Source: Oscillospiraceae bacterium (GTDB lineage Bacteria > Bacillota > Clostridia > UBA1212). Taken from it: a DNA stretch of 64,000 nucleotides. Shown in pieces: positions 1-8,829 of this stretch. Positions within the stretch are counted from its first letter, which is position 1. Each line of letters begins with the position of its first letter. Both the position numbers and the translations under genes were made by a program. The notes beneath the pieces were generated by a model. That model was not told the DNA's origin. It was given only the letters and a program-made list of their open reading frames with translations, and made no database searches. The DNA lies in assembly GCA_015069195.1 (NCBI GenBank), contig SVJA01000001.1, forward strand, positions 202,148-266,147. Reading direction: 5' to 3'.

Positions 1-3
1 AAA

Positions 4-834
4 TCATACCGCAACTTCAAATCTCGGTATCTTTTCACCGTGAACATAATCGGTAACTTTGAAGCTGTCGGGAGTAAACTGATAAAAATCAGTAATGCTC
101 TTGTCAAGCTCCACCTTCGGTGCAGGATGAACCTCACGCTGAATAAGTTCCTCTACAATCGGTATATGTCTGTCGTAGATGTGAGCATCGGCAATAACAT
201 GAACAAACTCACCGGGTTTAAATCCGGTAACCTGAGCAATCATCATCACCAAAGCCGCATACTGAGCAACATTCCACGCATTCGCTGCAAGCATATCCTG
301 TGAACGTTGATTGAGTATCGCACAAAGTCTGCCGTCAGTAACATTGAACGTCATACTGTAAGCACAAGGATACAATGCCATCTCGTGAAGGTCTGCAAAG
401 TTGTAAAGGTTTGTCATAATACGTCTGCTGCAAGGGTTGTTTTTGAGATCGTATATAACTCGATCAATCATATCAAACTCGCCTTCTTTGTACTTATGCT
501 TTACACCTGCCTGATATCCGTAAGCTTTGCCGATAGAGCCTGTCTCATCTGCCCATGAATCCCAGATGTGGCTGTTAAGATCGTTAATATTATTTGACTT
601 TTTCTGATAAATCCAAAGTATCTCATCAACCGCAGCCTTCAGACTTATAGGTCTGATTGTGATAAGAGGGAACTCTTCTTCCAAGTCATATCTGTTTACA
701 ACGCAAAACGATTTCTTTGTGTAAGCAAGAGTGCCATCAGCCCACTTCGGTCTGACCTTCTCATCCTTTACCCACGAACCGTTTTCTAATATCTGTTTAC
801 AAGTATTTATAAATGCAACATCAGCCGAACTCAT
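4..834 (-). CDS. thyA: Thymidylate synthase (ThyA)
   Basis: Makes dTMP from dUMP using methylene-tetrahydrofolate; cytosolic. The 276-residue protein has the usual ThyA layout: an Arg-rich phosphate-binding region (SRRIM, about residue 136), the catalytic Cys157 in the motif YPCAYS, the RSQD dUMP-binding motif, an Asn in WNVAQYA, and a late HIYDRH motif. The active-site Cys is followed by Ala-Tyr, where many ThyA proteins have PCH; I recall such variants among Firmicutes but cannot check it here. The start is supported by GGAGAGG seven bases before the ATG. It appears to be transcribed alone. The stop lies three bases from the window edge, so downstream partners such as dihydrofolate reductase cannot be seen. 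Confidence 0.95.
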   Translation of the reverse strand: MSSADVAFINTCKQILENGSWVKDEKVRPKWADGTLAYTKKSFCVVNRYDLEEEFPLITIRPISLKAAVDEILWIYQKKSNNINDLNSHIWDSWADETGSIGKAYGYQAGVKHKYKEGEFDMIDRVIYDLKNNPCSRRIMTNLYNFADLHEMALYPCAYSMTFNVTDGRLCAILNQRSQDMLAANAWNVAQYAALVMMIAQVTGFKPGEFVHVIADAHIYDRHIPIVEELIQREVHPAPKVELDKSITDFYQFTPDSFKVTDYVHGEKIPRFEVAV

Positions 835-958
835 AATGCAACCTCTCCGTTATGTAAATAATATTCGATTAATCAATAATATCTTTTGTAATACGTTGCG
901 TCTATTGTAACACGAATGAAAGGAATTATAAAGAGAAAGTTGCAGAAACAGAATAAGG

Positions 959-1086
959 AAAAAGACCACCCTACCGAGGTGGTCTATTCAACGAACCATT
1001 AAGTGACGTTCAGACAGTACAAGCGAAGGGATGTGCGATTGACGTGACGGAACTTATGCGGAGTTCCTGTTTCGCACATATATAAA
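959..1086 (-). repeat. Intergenic repeat element, copy 1 (possible small RNA)
   Basis: This is one of two related elements of about 130 nt (the other is at 3520-3657). Read on the minus strand, both begin TTTATATATG, share blocks CAGGAnCTCCGC, GTTCCG and CAATC, then GTCACTTAAT, and end in an identical hairpin of GACCACC and GGTGGTC arms followed by a T-run. Each lies downstream of a minus-strand gene. This copy starts directly after the terminator of the GH94 gene. No open reading frame is conserved. It could be a small RNA with its own terminator or a non-autonomous repeat. I do not recognise the family. Confidence 0.6.
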
Positions 1087-1088
1087 AA

Positions 1089-1135
1089 CTCCTTTGTTGA
1101 TTTGATAACACTGCTATTATCTGTCAACAAAGGAG
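1089..1135 (-). terminator. Terminator of the GH94 gene
   Basis: Arms CTCCTTTGTTGA and TCAACAAAGGAG (12 bp, perfect) enclose a partly paired loop. On the minus strand they are followed by TTTTTATAT. The hairpin lies shortly after the GH94 stop codon. Confidence 0.85.
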
Positions 1136-1152
1136 CTTTATTTATTCAATTA

Positions 1153-3405
1153 TCAAGCAATAATAACTTCGATGTTATGCTCTCCGTTGTCGTCGAATGC
1201 AGGAACAACGTTGGTACCAATTGCCTTGCCGTCAACTACCAAAGTGACATTCTTGCCACCGTTATTTACGTACTTGATGTTAAGCTTATTGCCTCTGAAA
1301 TTACGTGTAGCGCTCACATTCTTCCAACTTGCGGGGAACGCCGGGTTTATATGGAGACCGTCATAGTCACGGTTAAGACCGAGAATACCTTCATAGCAAC
1401 ACATCAAACCCCAAGCAGATGTACCTGTCTGCCAAGCAAATCCTACCATCATATCCATGCTCTCGTGTTTGAGATAGCAGTTTGTGAATACATAAGGCTC
1501 ACATGTAGTCTTTTCGGAAGGGTTAGCTTTGCCGTCGGGAATGATTTTGAGAAGAGTTGCAACCGCCTCATCTCCGCGACCAAGCTTACAGTCAGCCATA
1601 ACTTTGAAACAACCTGCATGGTTGTAAATACCGCCGTTTTCATAAACACCGGGAAGCATACCGCTCATACGTCCCACGTTGGGATCATAAACGCCATATG
1701 CAGGTGAGCAAAGCGGAACACCCTCTTCGGTTTCCATTTCTGCAACAGATGCCAATACTTTATCCAATCTCTCAGGAGGACAAATACCCGAAAGAATAGA
1801 CCATGACTGGGGATTTACATAAATCTTACCGCCGTTTTCTGCGTCCTTGTCACCTACAACGCCTGCTTTAGAGAATGCTCTGACATAGTAATCACCGTTG
1901 AACGCAACATCGTTTGTAACGTCCTTGAGTTCTTTGTAAAGTGCTTGAACCTCATCTGCATAATCATTCTCACCGATATATCTTGCAAGGTGCTCAATCT
2001 CAACATACGCCTTACCGATAAGCATTGACATAAGCACGGATTCGCCGTTTTCATCGGGAATGTTAAGAGCGTCATTCCAATCCGCGAAATGAATTTTAGG
2101 GATACCGTGAGGACCTTTGTTATCTTCGCGCGAGAACCACTTAACAGCAGCCTTAAGATGCTCCCAGACTGTTCCTTCACCGCCGTCCATCCAAGCAAAT
2201 TTCTTGTTTAAATATTCGAGATCACCTGTCTCCTTGATGTATTCTGTAATTGCAAATGTAAGCCAGGTAGAAGGATCGGAATATATGTGAGTGTCTGCGA
2301 TCGGGAACCAAAGCAACACTGCGTGACCATCGGAGTACTGGTGAACGATGCACTCCTCGATTACATCTCTTGCCTTGTCAGGATCACAGTTAAGAATAGC
2401 CATAGCAAGCTGTGCATTGTCTCTTACCGCCTTTTTACCGATCATACAGTTGCGTATCTGATGCTCTGCCCAGTGGTTAAGTACACGGTTGATCTGAGGT
2501 TCGGGGCACTCAACAGAAAGAGAGTCAAAAGGTGAAGGAGCAGAGAGACGCTCATTCATAATAGCCTCAAGCTCAGCGTGAAGCACGCCCTCTCCCTTGC
2601 AAAGCTTTGCCTTGTCATCAGTAAGACCGTAAGCATAGTAAACGGTAACACTCTCACCTGCAGCGATAGTGAAGTCATTCTGAAGGATTGCACCGCGACA
2701 ACGAACGGTTGCGTTAACGTTCGGAAGATCCTGACCAAGTTCTAAAATCTTTGGGTTTACATGAGAATAAGCGGTTCCAATGAATTTTTGAGGGTTACCG
2801 CAATATGCCACAACAGGCTGTGATGATACAAGATATCCTGAACAGATTTCGTGAGGACGGTAAGGGTTCTTATTCTGGCAGTAAATGCCGTTTGCCTCCG
2901 GAACATATTCTGTTGCTGAAGTCGTGGGCATATTATAGTAGAAAGGCTGCGCAAAGCCTTCGAGCGAGAACATGGTGTATGGAATCGCACTGATAACTCT
3001 TTCACGGTCAGTCATGTTGGTGAGGGTCAGCTTCCAAATCTCACAAGTATCTGTGGGGTGAATCGCGTAAACCACTTCGCCCTTTATTCCGGAATAAGAT
3101 GAAGAAATCTTGGTATAATTCTGTGAGTGTTCACAGCAATAGTTTTCGATCGGCTTAAAAGTAGGATACGGTCCGATGCTCCAATACTCATTACTTTTTT
3201 TGTCACGGATATAGATAGCAGAAGGACATCCGCTGAGAGCGATACTAATACAATCACTATTAAGGTATCTGGAAAAGCTGAATCCCACATGGCTAACATT
3301 ACAGATGTAACTTAAATCGTTGAAAAAGATATTCTCCCAGTCCTTGCCGGTTTCGGGGTCGTAGAGATAGAACGAGCCCTTTTGGGTATTAAAGTCGTAT
3401 TTCAT
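1153..3405 (-). CDS. GH94 glycoside phosphorylase (cellobiose phosphorylase-like)
   Basis: Expected to split a beta-linked glucoside with inorganic phosphate, giving alpha-glucose 1-phosphate in the cytoplasm and saving ATP on imported oligosaccharides. The 750-residue protein has the family layout: an N-terminal beta-sandwich, an (alpha/alpha)6 barrel with the catalytic Asp in FADWNDALN near residue 440, and a C-terminal beta domain. No signal peptide. Acceptor specificity (cellobiose, cellobionate, chitobiose or other) cannot be read from the sequence; length and the DWND motif fit the cellobiose phosphorylase group. The start is the ATG at 3405, preceded by AAAGGA; an in-frame TTG five codons upstream has no ribosome site. 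It has its own promoter and terminator and no transporter next to it. Confidence 0.85.
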   Translation of the reverse strand: MKYDFNTQKGSFYLYDPETGKDWENIFFNDLSYICNVSHVGFSFSRYLNSDCISIALSGCPSAIYIRDKKSNEYWSIGPYPTFKPIENYCCEHSQNYTKISSSYSGIKGEVVYAIHPTDTCEIWKLTLTNMTDRERVISAIPYTMFSLEGFAQPFYYNMPTTSATEYVPEANGIYCQNKNPYRPHEICSGYLVSSQPVVAYCGNPQKFIGTAYSHVNPKILELGQDLPNVNATVRCRGAILQNDFTIAAGESVTVYYAYGLTDDKAKLCKGEGVLHAELEAIMNERLSAPSPFDSLSVECPEPQINRVLNHWAEHQIRNCMIGKKAVRDNAQLAMAILNCDPDKARDVIEECIVHQYSDGHAVLLWFPIADTHIYSDPSTWLTFAITEYIKETGDLEYLNKKFAWMDGGEGTVWEHLKAAVKWFSREDNKGPHGIPKIHFADWNDALNIPDENGESVLMSMLIGKAYVEIEHLARYIGENDYADEVQALYKELKDVTNDVAFNGDYYVRAFSKAGVVGDKDAENGGKIYVNPQSWSILSGICPPERLDKVLASVAEMETEEGVPLCSPAYGVYDPNVGRMSGMLPGVYENGGIYNHAGCFKVMADCKLGRGDEAVATLLKIIPDGKANPSEKTTCEPYVFTNCYLKHESMDMMVGFAWQTGTSAWGLMCCYEGILGLNRDYDGLHINPAFPASWKNVSATRNFRGNKLNIKYVNNGGKNVTLVVDGKAIGTNVVPAFDDNGEHNIEVIIA

Positions 3406-3442
3406 ATTTTTTCCTTTCAAAAAATCAAATTTTATTATCGTG

Positions 3443-3472
3443 ATAGTACCATTTTATGCAAGCTTCTGTCAA
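3443..3472 (-). promoter_or_regulatory. Sigma-A-type promoter of the GH94 gene
   Basis: On the minus strand TTGACA, an 18-bp spacer and TACTAT lie about 38 bp before the GH94 start. Confidence 0.7.
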
Positions 3473-3519
3473 GGAAACAGGACAAAATTGCGGCAGCAAA
3501 CTTATGAGGAAAGATGAAG

Positions 3520-3657
3520 AAAAGACCACCCTACCGAGGTGGTCTATGCGACGTACAATTAAGTGACACCCCAAGAACGCAAGCGTTAGCGATGCGTGAT
3601 TGGCTTGGCGGAACGTATGCAGAGCGAAGCGGAGCTCCTGTTGCTTTCATATATAAA
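3520..3657 (-). repeat. Intergenic repeat element, copy 2 (possible small RNA)
   Basis: Second copy of the element at 959-1086, slightly longer, with the same TTTATATATG start and the same terminal GACCACC/GGTGGTC hairpin (3524-3544) ending in TTTTC on the minus strand. The middle adds a small AACGC-AAGC-GTT-type hairpin. It sits about 100 bp beyond the terminator of the GH13-like gene and before the GH94 promoter. The rest of this 400-bp gap (3658-3756) is AT-rich with nothing recognisable. Confidence 0.6.
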
Positions 3658-3756
3658 CCTCATCTTTTTACAAATTTAATGTGATATTTAGCATCACTCT
3701 TTTTCAAAAATTATGAATAGAATTTACAATTTTTTGATCTTACATCTTGATTTAAA

Positions 3757-3788
3757 AAGGGCGATGACTCGAAAAAGCCATCGCCCTT
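3757..3788 (-). terminator. Terminator of the GH13-like gene
   Basis: Arms AAGGGCGATG and CATCGCCCTT (10 bp) are followed by TTTTTAAAT on the minus strand, about 20 bases after the stop codon. Confidence 0.85.
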
Positions 3789-3809
3789 AATTGTTAGTTA
3801 GTTATTTAT

Positions 3810-6788
3810 TCAGTGTTTTACCGTGTATCTTCTTTTTATATCGACTATGGCCAATGTTACCACTGCACCGCCGCTTATAAAGAGAAGTGCAATCAAAAGA
3901 AACATATTGCTGTTATCAGCGGTCTGAGGATTCTCAGGCTCATCTACAGTGTTGTCAGGATCAGTTACAGGCTTGTCAGGATCGGTTATAGGGTTGTCTG
4001 GATCGGTTACAGGCTTGTTCAGTTCTGCCAAAGCTGCCTTTGCGTCATCAAGATCCTTCTTTGCAGCCTCGTCTACAAGAGATTTCTCATAATCAGAAAG
4101 TGCATTGTAGGCTTCGTCAGCCGCTTTGATAGCCGACTCATCGGACTTTTCGATAGTGTCAGGTATTTTGTCAATGAGTTCTTCGACCGCCTCTACATTG
4201 CCGATAATTTCAAGTGCATCGTCAATGTCGTCAATGGCATCTTGGATATTCTTCTTGTCATCCTCGGTGTAGGAGTCATCCTTTAATTCCTCTTCGAGTT
4301 TTGCCTTGTTATCTTCAAGTTCGGTCTTATCATCAAGCTTTACTTCATTGGGCTTTATGGCAGGAATTTTCGTATAAACAGCATTAATATACGTATCGTC
4401 GATGATGTTCTTACCGTCGGAATCCCACTTGCCGATATATCCTTCCTTGTGGGGAACAGAGGGAAGCGTAGAATCCTTGCCGCATTCGACATCTTCGGTG
4501 AATACGGTCTGACCGTCTGCAATATAGATTACCGTATGGGTGTGATTTTCCTTCCATACTGCCCTTGCAACAGAGTTCACAGAGAACTCCACCTCATCTC
4601 CGGGCTGATACATAGTTCCGTTTACATTCCAACCCGCAAACAAAGAATTCGCAGGAGCAGTAAATGTGCATTCGGGCAATATAGCCTTTTCATTTCCCTT
4701 GATGCTGATGCTACTTATGGTGCCTGATCCACCGTTTGCTGAAAAACGCAGAGTGCGGCTCGCCGCAGACATTCCTGCGGCATCCAAGCCGGTAAAGCCG
4801 GATGCACAACACACGTATACGCGCATACTGCCCGAGCTGACTGAACCCACAGTCAATGTACCATTGGTCACGTTCTGCACATCTCCGGTAACTACATCTA
4901 TATATTTTCCATTCGGAATATTCTTAAAAGTCGCACCGCCGGAGATAGTAACCAGCGCCAAGCTGTCAATTCCCTCAGATCCATTGGTATACCTCTTGAT
5001 AAAAGCCATATTTCCCGCGACATAATCACTGCTGATGGTATATTGGCCTTTGCGCAGAGCAGGCACACTCATACGAATCGCATTGAGCTGGCGGATATGA
5101 ACAGCCAAAAAGCCGTTCAGTGTTTCACCAATCTTGCCGTCAGCCGTAAAATTCAGGAATCCGTCTGAAGTAATTGTTCCTGTCAGATTGTCACCGTAAT
5201 AAGCTCTACCGGTTTCAGACAAAGGCACATTAGGACCCATATCAATGGGCACATTTTTTTGAAACTCAATCTCTGTACCGTAAAGGATACTGGGTATTCC
5301 GCGGAAGGTGAACATCAGGTTCAGGTTTTCCGCCCAAGCTTGCGTTCCTAATGAATATCTGTTTTTTTCCATACCGTCCGGTCCGTAGGCCCAAGTATCC
5401 ACGCTGGTGAGATTCCATGTAGAATCATTCATATATTGGTCCTCGGCCAATCCTGCACGGAAGGCATTACCTGCGTTTTCGAAATTCCACATCATTGTAA
5501 AATCATAGGGATGCATACCGGAGGATTTACTGTAGTCCGGTGCATGATATGTGATGCCGTCCAGAACGGCATTACTACTGGTAGGAACATCACCAAGCGT
5601 ACTATGTGCGTTATAGTGTTCGATAGAAGTTTGAACATTGGCACCGGCATTCGTGCTGTCCCAGTTGTTTTGCCATTGGCTTTCGGTCTCTTTCCATGTA
5701 TAAAACGGCACAGAAGCGGACGGGTTGTTGTTGTCCCAAGTTTCCCGTGTACGCGAAACCACCTCACAGAAGATTTCCAATTCTATATCGGCATCGTCCA
5801 GCATACCCCGCAGGAGCGGCAGGATACCTTCGTTCAGGGACCAGCGGTTAATATGCCTTGCATCTGAGATCATAATAGCGTCCACGCCCATTTCCGCGTA
5901 GGAAAAGCAACTCTCTGCAAGATACAAAGCAACAGCGGCATTTTCCGTGTTAAGATCTAAACAATCGCCGGCGATGCTGCCATGTTGCAAAAGATAGTTA
6001 TAGTAATTCATACTCGTTTCATTGTGATAAAACTCATCAGTGTTGAGAGATCCTTTTATCAGATCCATTCGTGCCTGAAACTGCTGAAAGACAGGCAGAT
6101 CAGTGTAATCAGGATACTTTTCCAAAAGCAGTTCAGTCGGAACCAAAGCCTCGGTAATATCAGACCAATCAGCATCTTCGTTCACGTCAAATATATTTCG
6201 CAAATTTTCTTCGCCGAAGTTTGATGTGCTGTTAAGTACCACATCCTGCATAACCTTAAGACCTTTTGCGTGGCAGGCATCAATCACATCCTGATAAGTA
6301 TAGCCATCAGACTCATAACGAAAATCGATTTCTTTAAGATTGATGGGATGATATCCATGGTAGTCATAGCCGGAGGCATTCTGCGCCACGGGGTTTAGAC
6401 GGATAGCAGTAAATCCCAGCGCCTTGATGTAGTCCAGCTTTTCGATCAGACCCTTGAAATCTCCGCGCCATGCCGGATCGGTATCCGGATTTCCTGCCTG
6501 AGCATCATCCCAACAATGAACGTTGTTACTGCTGTCACCGTCGTTAAATCTGGTGATCATAAGAGTATAGACTGATTCATCTCGGAAATCCGTTCTGGTA
6601 GCATTAAAGATGTCTTCCTGCACGGTTATAGCACTTTTGAGATAAATTCCGCCGGGTACGGCAGTTTTCCCCTCCGCTTTTTGGTTAGTTTCCGCCGTAA
6701 ATGCCCACAGCGGCAAAGATGTGGCTACCATCGCCGCACACAGTAATATACTGAGCAATTGTTTTGTAAACTTAATTTTCATTTTCAT
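3810..6788 (-). CDS. Secreted, wall-anchored GH13-like (alpha-amylase-like) protein, probably catalytically impaired
   Basis: 992 residues: signal peptide (1 to about 32); a GH13-type barrel (about 65-600); an InlB-like beta repeat (FSANGGSGT, about 690-760); a second small beta domain; a charged helical stretch rich in Asp/Glu/Lys; repeats of VTDPDNP/ITDPDKP; and a sortase-like tail NPQTADN, hydrophobic helix, basic end. The fold is clear, but catalytic positions look changed. Region I reads DVVLNS (His replaced by Ser187). Region II GVDAIMISDARHI has Met306 where Arg, and Ser308 where the nucleophile Asp, are expected. Region III keeps Glu342 (FCEV). Region IV reads VDTWA in place of VDNHD. 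It may bind starch or glycogen rather than cut it, or use Asp309. It lies 15 bp after a TetR gene in one transcript. Start supported by GGAGG seven bases upstream. Confidence 0.8.
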   Translation of the reverse strand: MKMKIKFTKQLLSILLCAAMVATSLPLWAFTAETNQKAEGKTAVPGGIYLKSAITVQEDIFNATRTDFRDESVYTLMITRFNDGDSSNNVHCWDDAQAGNPDTDPAWRGDFKGLIEKLDYIKALGFTAIRLNPVAQNASGYDYHGYHPINLKEIDFRYESDGYTYQDVIDACHAKGLKVMQDVVLNSTSNFGEENLRNIFDVNEDADWSDITEALVPTELLLEKYPDYTDLPVFQQFQARMDLIKGSLNTDEFYHNETSMNYYNYLLQHGSIAGDCLDLNTENAAVALYLAESCFSYAEMGVDAIMISDARHINRWSLNEGILPLLRGMLDDADIELEIFCEVVSRTRETWDNNNPSASVPFYTWKETESQWQNNWDSTNAGANVQTSIEHYNAHSTLGDVPTSSNAVLDGITYHAPDYSKSSGMHPYDFTMMWNFENAGNAFRAGLAEDQYMNDSTWNLTSVDTWAYGPDGMEKNRYSLGTQAWAENLNLMFTFRGIPSILYGTEIEFQKNVPIDMGPNVPLSETGRAYYGDNLTGTITSDGFLNFTADGKIGETLNGFLAVHIRQLNAIRMSVPALRKGQYTISSDYVAGNMAFIKRYTNGSEGIDSLALVTISGGATFKNIPNGKYIDVVTGDVQNVTNGTLTVGSVSSGSMRVYVCCASGFTGLDAAGMSAASRTLRFSANGGSGTISSISIKGNEKAILPECTFTAPANSLFAGWNVNGTMYQPGDEVEFSVNSVARAVWKENHTHTVIYIADGQTVFTEDVECGKDSTLPSVPHKEGYIGKWDSDGKNIIDDTYINAVYTKIPAIKPNEVKLDDKTELEDNKAKLEEELKDDSYTEDDKKNIQDAIDDIDDALEIIGNVEAVEELIDKIPDTIEKSDESAIKAADEAYNALSDYEKSLVDEAAKKDLDDAKAALAELNKPVTDPDNPITDPDKPVTDPDNTVDEPENPQTADNSNMFLLIALLFISGGAVVTLAIVDIKRRYTVKH

Positions 6789-6803
6789 ATCGTTGCCTCC
6801 ATA

Positions 6804-7562
6804 TCAGGAATTTAAGGAATCGGCTTTTGCCGTTAATTGTTGGTTAATAGATTTGCTGTTCTTTATTCGATTACCTTTAATCATTAGCTCCAAGGTTTCT
6901 TCGTTCGTCCTTTCAACATAGCGGATAAATTCGCGGAACACTTGCTTGCTGATCAGCCGACAGTCCTTCGTCAGAACTTTCTCAATCTCCTCTTTGCGTA
7001 TATCTTCATCTACGTTATATATGCTGAGAATCTGATTCAGTGCACCCGCTATCCTGCTTTTCAACGGAATATCCGCATTTGTCGGAACGATAGCTGCATA
7101 TTGAAGCCCCATAATAAGAATCTCCGCCTGGTGAAACTGCTCATCCGTCCGGTCAGAACACTCTTTTGCAAATATTTTTTTTGCCCGTTCTACGTGTTTA
7201 TCGCGCAGATAATTGCGGCATAGCTCACTTTGGAAAGCGGCCGTAAAGAAATCTCTTGCAATCTCACTCTCATCACATGCGACAGCCACCGTCATCGTTT
7301 CAAGACAAATGGATGCAACAGAGCAAATCCCTCTGTCAGCCTCAATCTCCAACATCTTGCACTGAAAATCACATAGCATCTCTACAATGACTGCCAATAA
7401 ATGTTCTTTTGTCGGAAAGTAGTAAGTAATATTTCCTGTACTGAGACCTAATTCTTCCGCAATCATTTTGGGAGATGTATGGGAATACCCCTCACTCATA
7501 AAAAACTCTGATGCGACCTGAATTATCTCATATTTCGTCGTTACAACTCTTCTTCGAGCCAC
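6804..7562 (-). CDS. TetR-family transcriptional regulator
   Basis: 252 residues. The N-terminal HTH is typical (AEELGLSTGNITYYFPTKEHL, about residues 30-50); the remainder is a helical ligand-binding domain of unknown specificity. The start is a GTG seven bases after AGGAGG; an out-of-frame ATG lies too close to that site. It is the first gene of a two-gene unit with the secreted GH13-like protein, so it probably controls itself and that gene. A perfect palindrome on the -10 box of its promoter is a likely operator. Confidence 0.9.
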   Translation of the reverse strand: MARRRVVTTKYEIIQVASEFFMSEGYSHTSPKMIAEELGLSTGNITYYFPTKEHLLAVIVEMLCDFQCKMLEIEADRGICSVASICLETMTVAVACDESEIARDFFTAAFQSELCRNYLRDKHVERAKKIFAKECSDRTDEQFHQAEILIMGLQYAAIVPTNADIPLKSRIAGALNQILSIYNVDEDIRKEEIEKVLTKDCRLISKQVFREFIRYVERTNEETLELMIKGNRIKNSKSINQQLTAKADSLNS

Positions 7563-7605
7563 CGCATTACCTCCTGTTCGATTCTAAACACACTGAAAAG
7601 GCAGT

Positions 7606-7665
7606 TTGCACTACGTTTGTTTTTTGCACTGGTGCAATTATATCGATAAAACAAGGATAATGCAA
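7606..7665 (-). promoter_or_regulatory. Promoter and likely TetR operator
   Basis: On the minus strand TTGCAT (7660-7665), a 17-bp spacer and TATAAT (7637-7642). The last base of the -10 box begins TTGCACCAGTGCAA (7624-7637), arms TTGCAC/GTGCAA around 2 bp. A further half-site GTGCAA lies 13 bp downstream (7606-7611). The placement over the transcription start fits autorepression. Confidence 0.7.
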
Positions 7666-7695
7666 TATTTTTTTAACTTCGCCGGCAAATAAAAA

Positions 7696-7733
7696 AGCAA
7701 AAAGACACCTCAGTGATGAAGTATCTTTTTGCT
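7696..7733 (-). terminator. Terminator of the surface-protein operon
   Basis: Near-perfect 13-bp arms AGCAAAAAGATAC/GTGTCTTTTTGCT (one G-U pair), followed by TTTTTTATTT on the minus strand, downstream of the last gene of the operon. Confidence 0.8.
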
Positions 7734-7785
7734 CATTCTGAAATTTTTAATTTTTCAATTCATATAATTTTATCAATCTCACCGT

Positions 7786-8217
7786 TTATTCGCACGCCTC
7801 TATGCTTTCCAAAACAGCCTGAACATCTGCGTCATCAAGTGAGATTTTATGTTCTCCGTTTTCTGTCAGAATCATAACCTGAAATGTTACATCGTTGTGT
7901 GTCGCATGCAACATTGTATACGGATAACCAAAACTGGTACAGGTATAGCCGTTCCATAAATAACCACCGCATTCAAACGGTTCCAAGTCGCAAATATTAT
8001 CATAGAGCACTCTTATCGAAAGGAATATTTCGTCTTTTCCGTAAAAGCAAATTGTAATCCCTGCCTTGGAAAAAATATCCAGTTCGGTCTGAGCATCCTT
8101 GTAAATATGCAACTTTTTCGGACTTTCCTTGCCATCAGAATCTATTCCGTGGAAAGCCAGCCACCCTTCCGGAACGAACACACGGAGAACACCGTTATCA
8201 AACACCTGACCGATCAT
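7786..8217 (-). CDS. Unknown protein, 143 aa
   Basis: I do not recognise this protein. It is soluble, acidic and beta-rich in appearance, with no signal peptide or membrane helix. It begins MIGQVFDNGVLRVFVPEGW, which resembles the opening of proteins that describe a peptide or lipid ligand in a small beta barrel, but this is only an impression. Its start overlaps the stop of the upstream gene by 4 bp, so the two are translationally coupled. It is the last gene of the five-gene operon that begins with two anchored surface proteins. Confidence 0.75.
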   Translation of the reverse strand: MIGQVFDNGVLRVFVPEGWLAFHGIDSDGKESPKKLHIYKDAQTELDIFSKAGITICFYGKDEIFLSIRVLYDNICDLEPFECGGYLWNGYTCTSFGYPYTMLHATHNDVTFQVMILTENGEHKISLDDADVQAVLESIEACE

Positions 8218-8813
8218 GCCCAGGGATCTTCTTCGACAGGAACTCTGATATCAGAAAGGCACTGAATATCATTCAGGAACCACTGGCCGGTAGATGCTTT
8301 TCTGCGCAATTTGATTTGGCGCGGATTGTCGGCGCCGCCGCTTGTTACGTACAATGTTGCCCAGTTTTCCTCATCAAACGAATAAGGAGTTTCGCTTACG
8401 GTAATTGTGTAAGGAGTTGTAGGAACATAGCCGTTTTGGGGAGTTGCTCCTGCAAAAAAAGATCTCGCTTTATACATTTTGCCTGTCATTCGTTCGCGGA
8501 TAAACTGCTTTTCGTATGTGCTTACTTCAGCAGGTCCCTTAAGGAAATTCAACATTGCAATTGACTCATCCGGGTTATGCTCATAGCGACACAATGCCAC
8601 CAAAGTGAGTGCTGTTGTCTTAAATGCGGAATCAAGTGATGCTTCCGGCAAAGCCTGAAGCTCTGCAACAGTTGTCGGAAGATTCGGGAAAGTGAAAGTT
8701 TCCGAGTGATTTCTTCCCTTTCCTACAGATTTCACTGCATCATTGACAGCTTTTGAAGCTTCTTTCTTCAAACCTGACTCTGCTGCCCTTCTTAAAGAAT
8801 CAAAAATACCCAT
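8214..8813 (-). CDS. Unknown protein, 199 aa
   Basis: Not recognised. The N-terminus (about 1-35) is an amphipathic, Ala/Lys-rich helix; the middle (about 40-110) is helical; and the C-terminal half (about 125-195) looks like a small beta domain (TPYTITVSETPYSF, LYVTSGGADNPRQIKL). No signal peptide or membrane segment, so cytoplasmic. The start is supported by GGAGG just upstream. Coupled to the next gene by a 4-bp overlap. The order surface protein, surface protein, then three small soluble proteins suggests a shared role, but no function can be assigned. Confidence 0.75.
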   Translation of the reverse strand: MGIFDSLRRAAESGLKKEASKAVNDAVKSVGKGRNHSETFTFPNLPTTVAELQALPEASLDSAFKTTALTLVALCRYEHNPDESIAMLNFLKGPAEVSTYEKQFIRERMTGKMYKARSFFAGATPQNGYVPTTPYTITVSETPYSFDEENWATLYVTSGGADNPRQIKLRRKASTGQWFLNDIQCLSDIRVPVEEDPWA

Positions 8814-8829
8814 TATTCATTCCTCCTGT

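Noticed and set aside
959-3657. MITE with terminal inverted repeats
   Set aside because: The ends of the two copies do not form inverted repeats with each other and no target-site duplication is visible.
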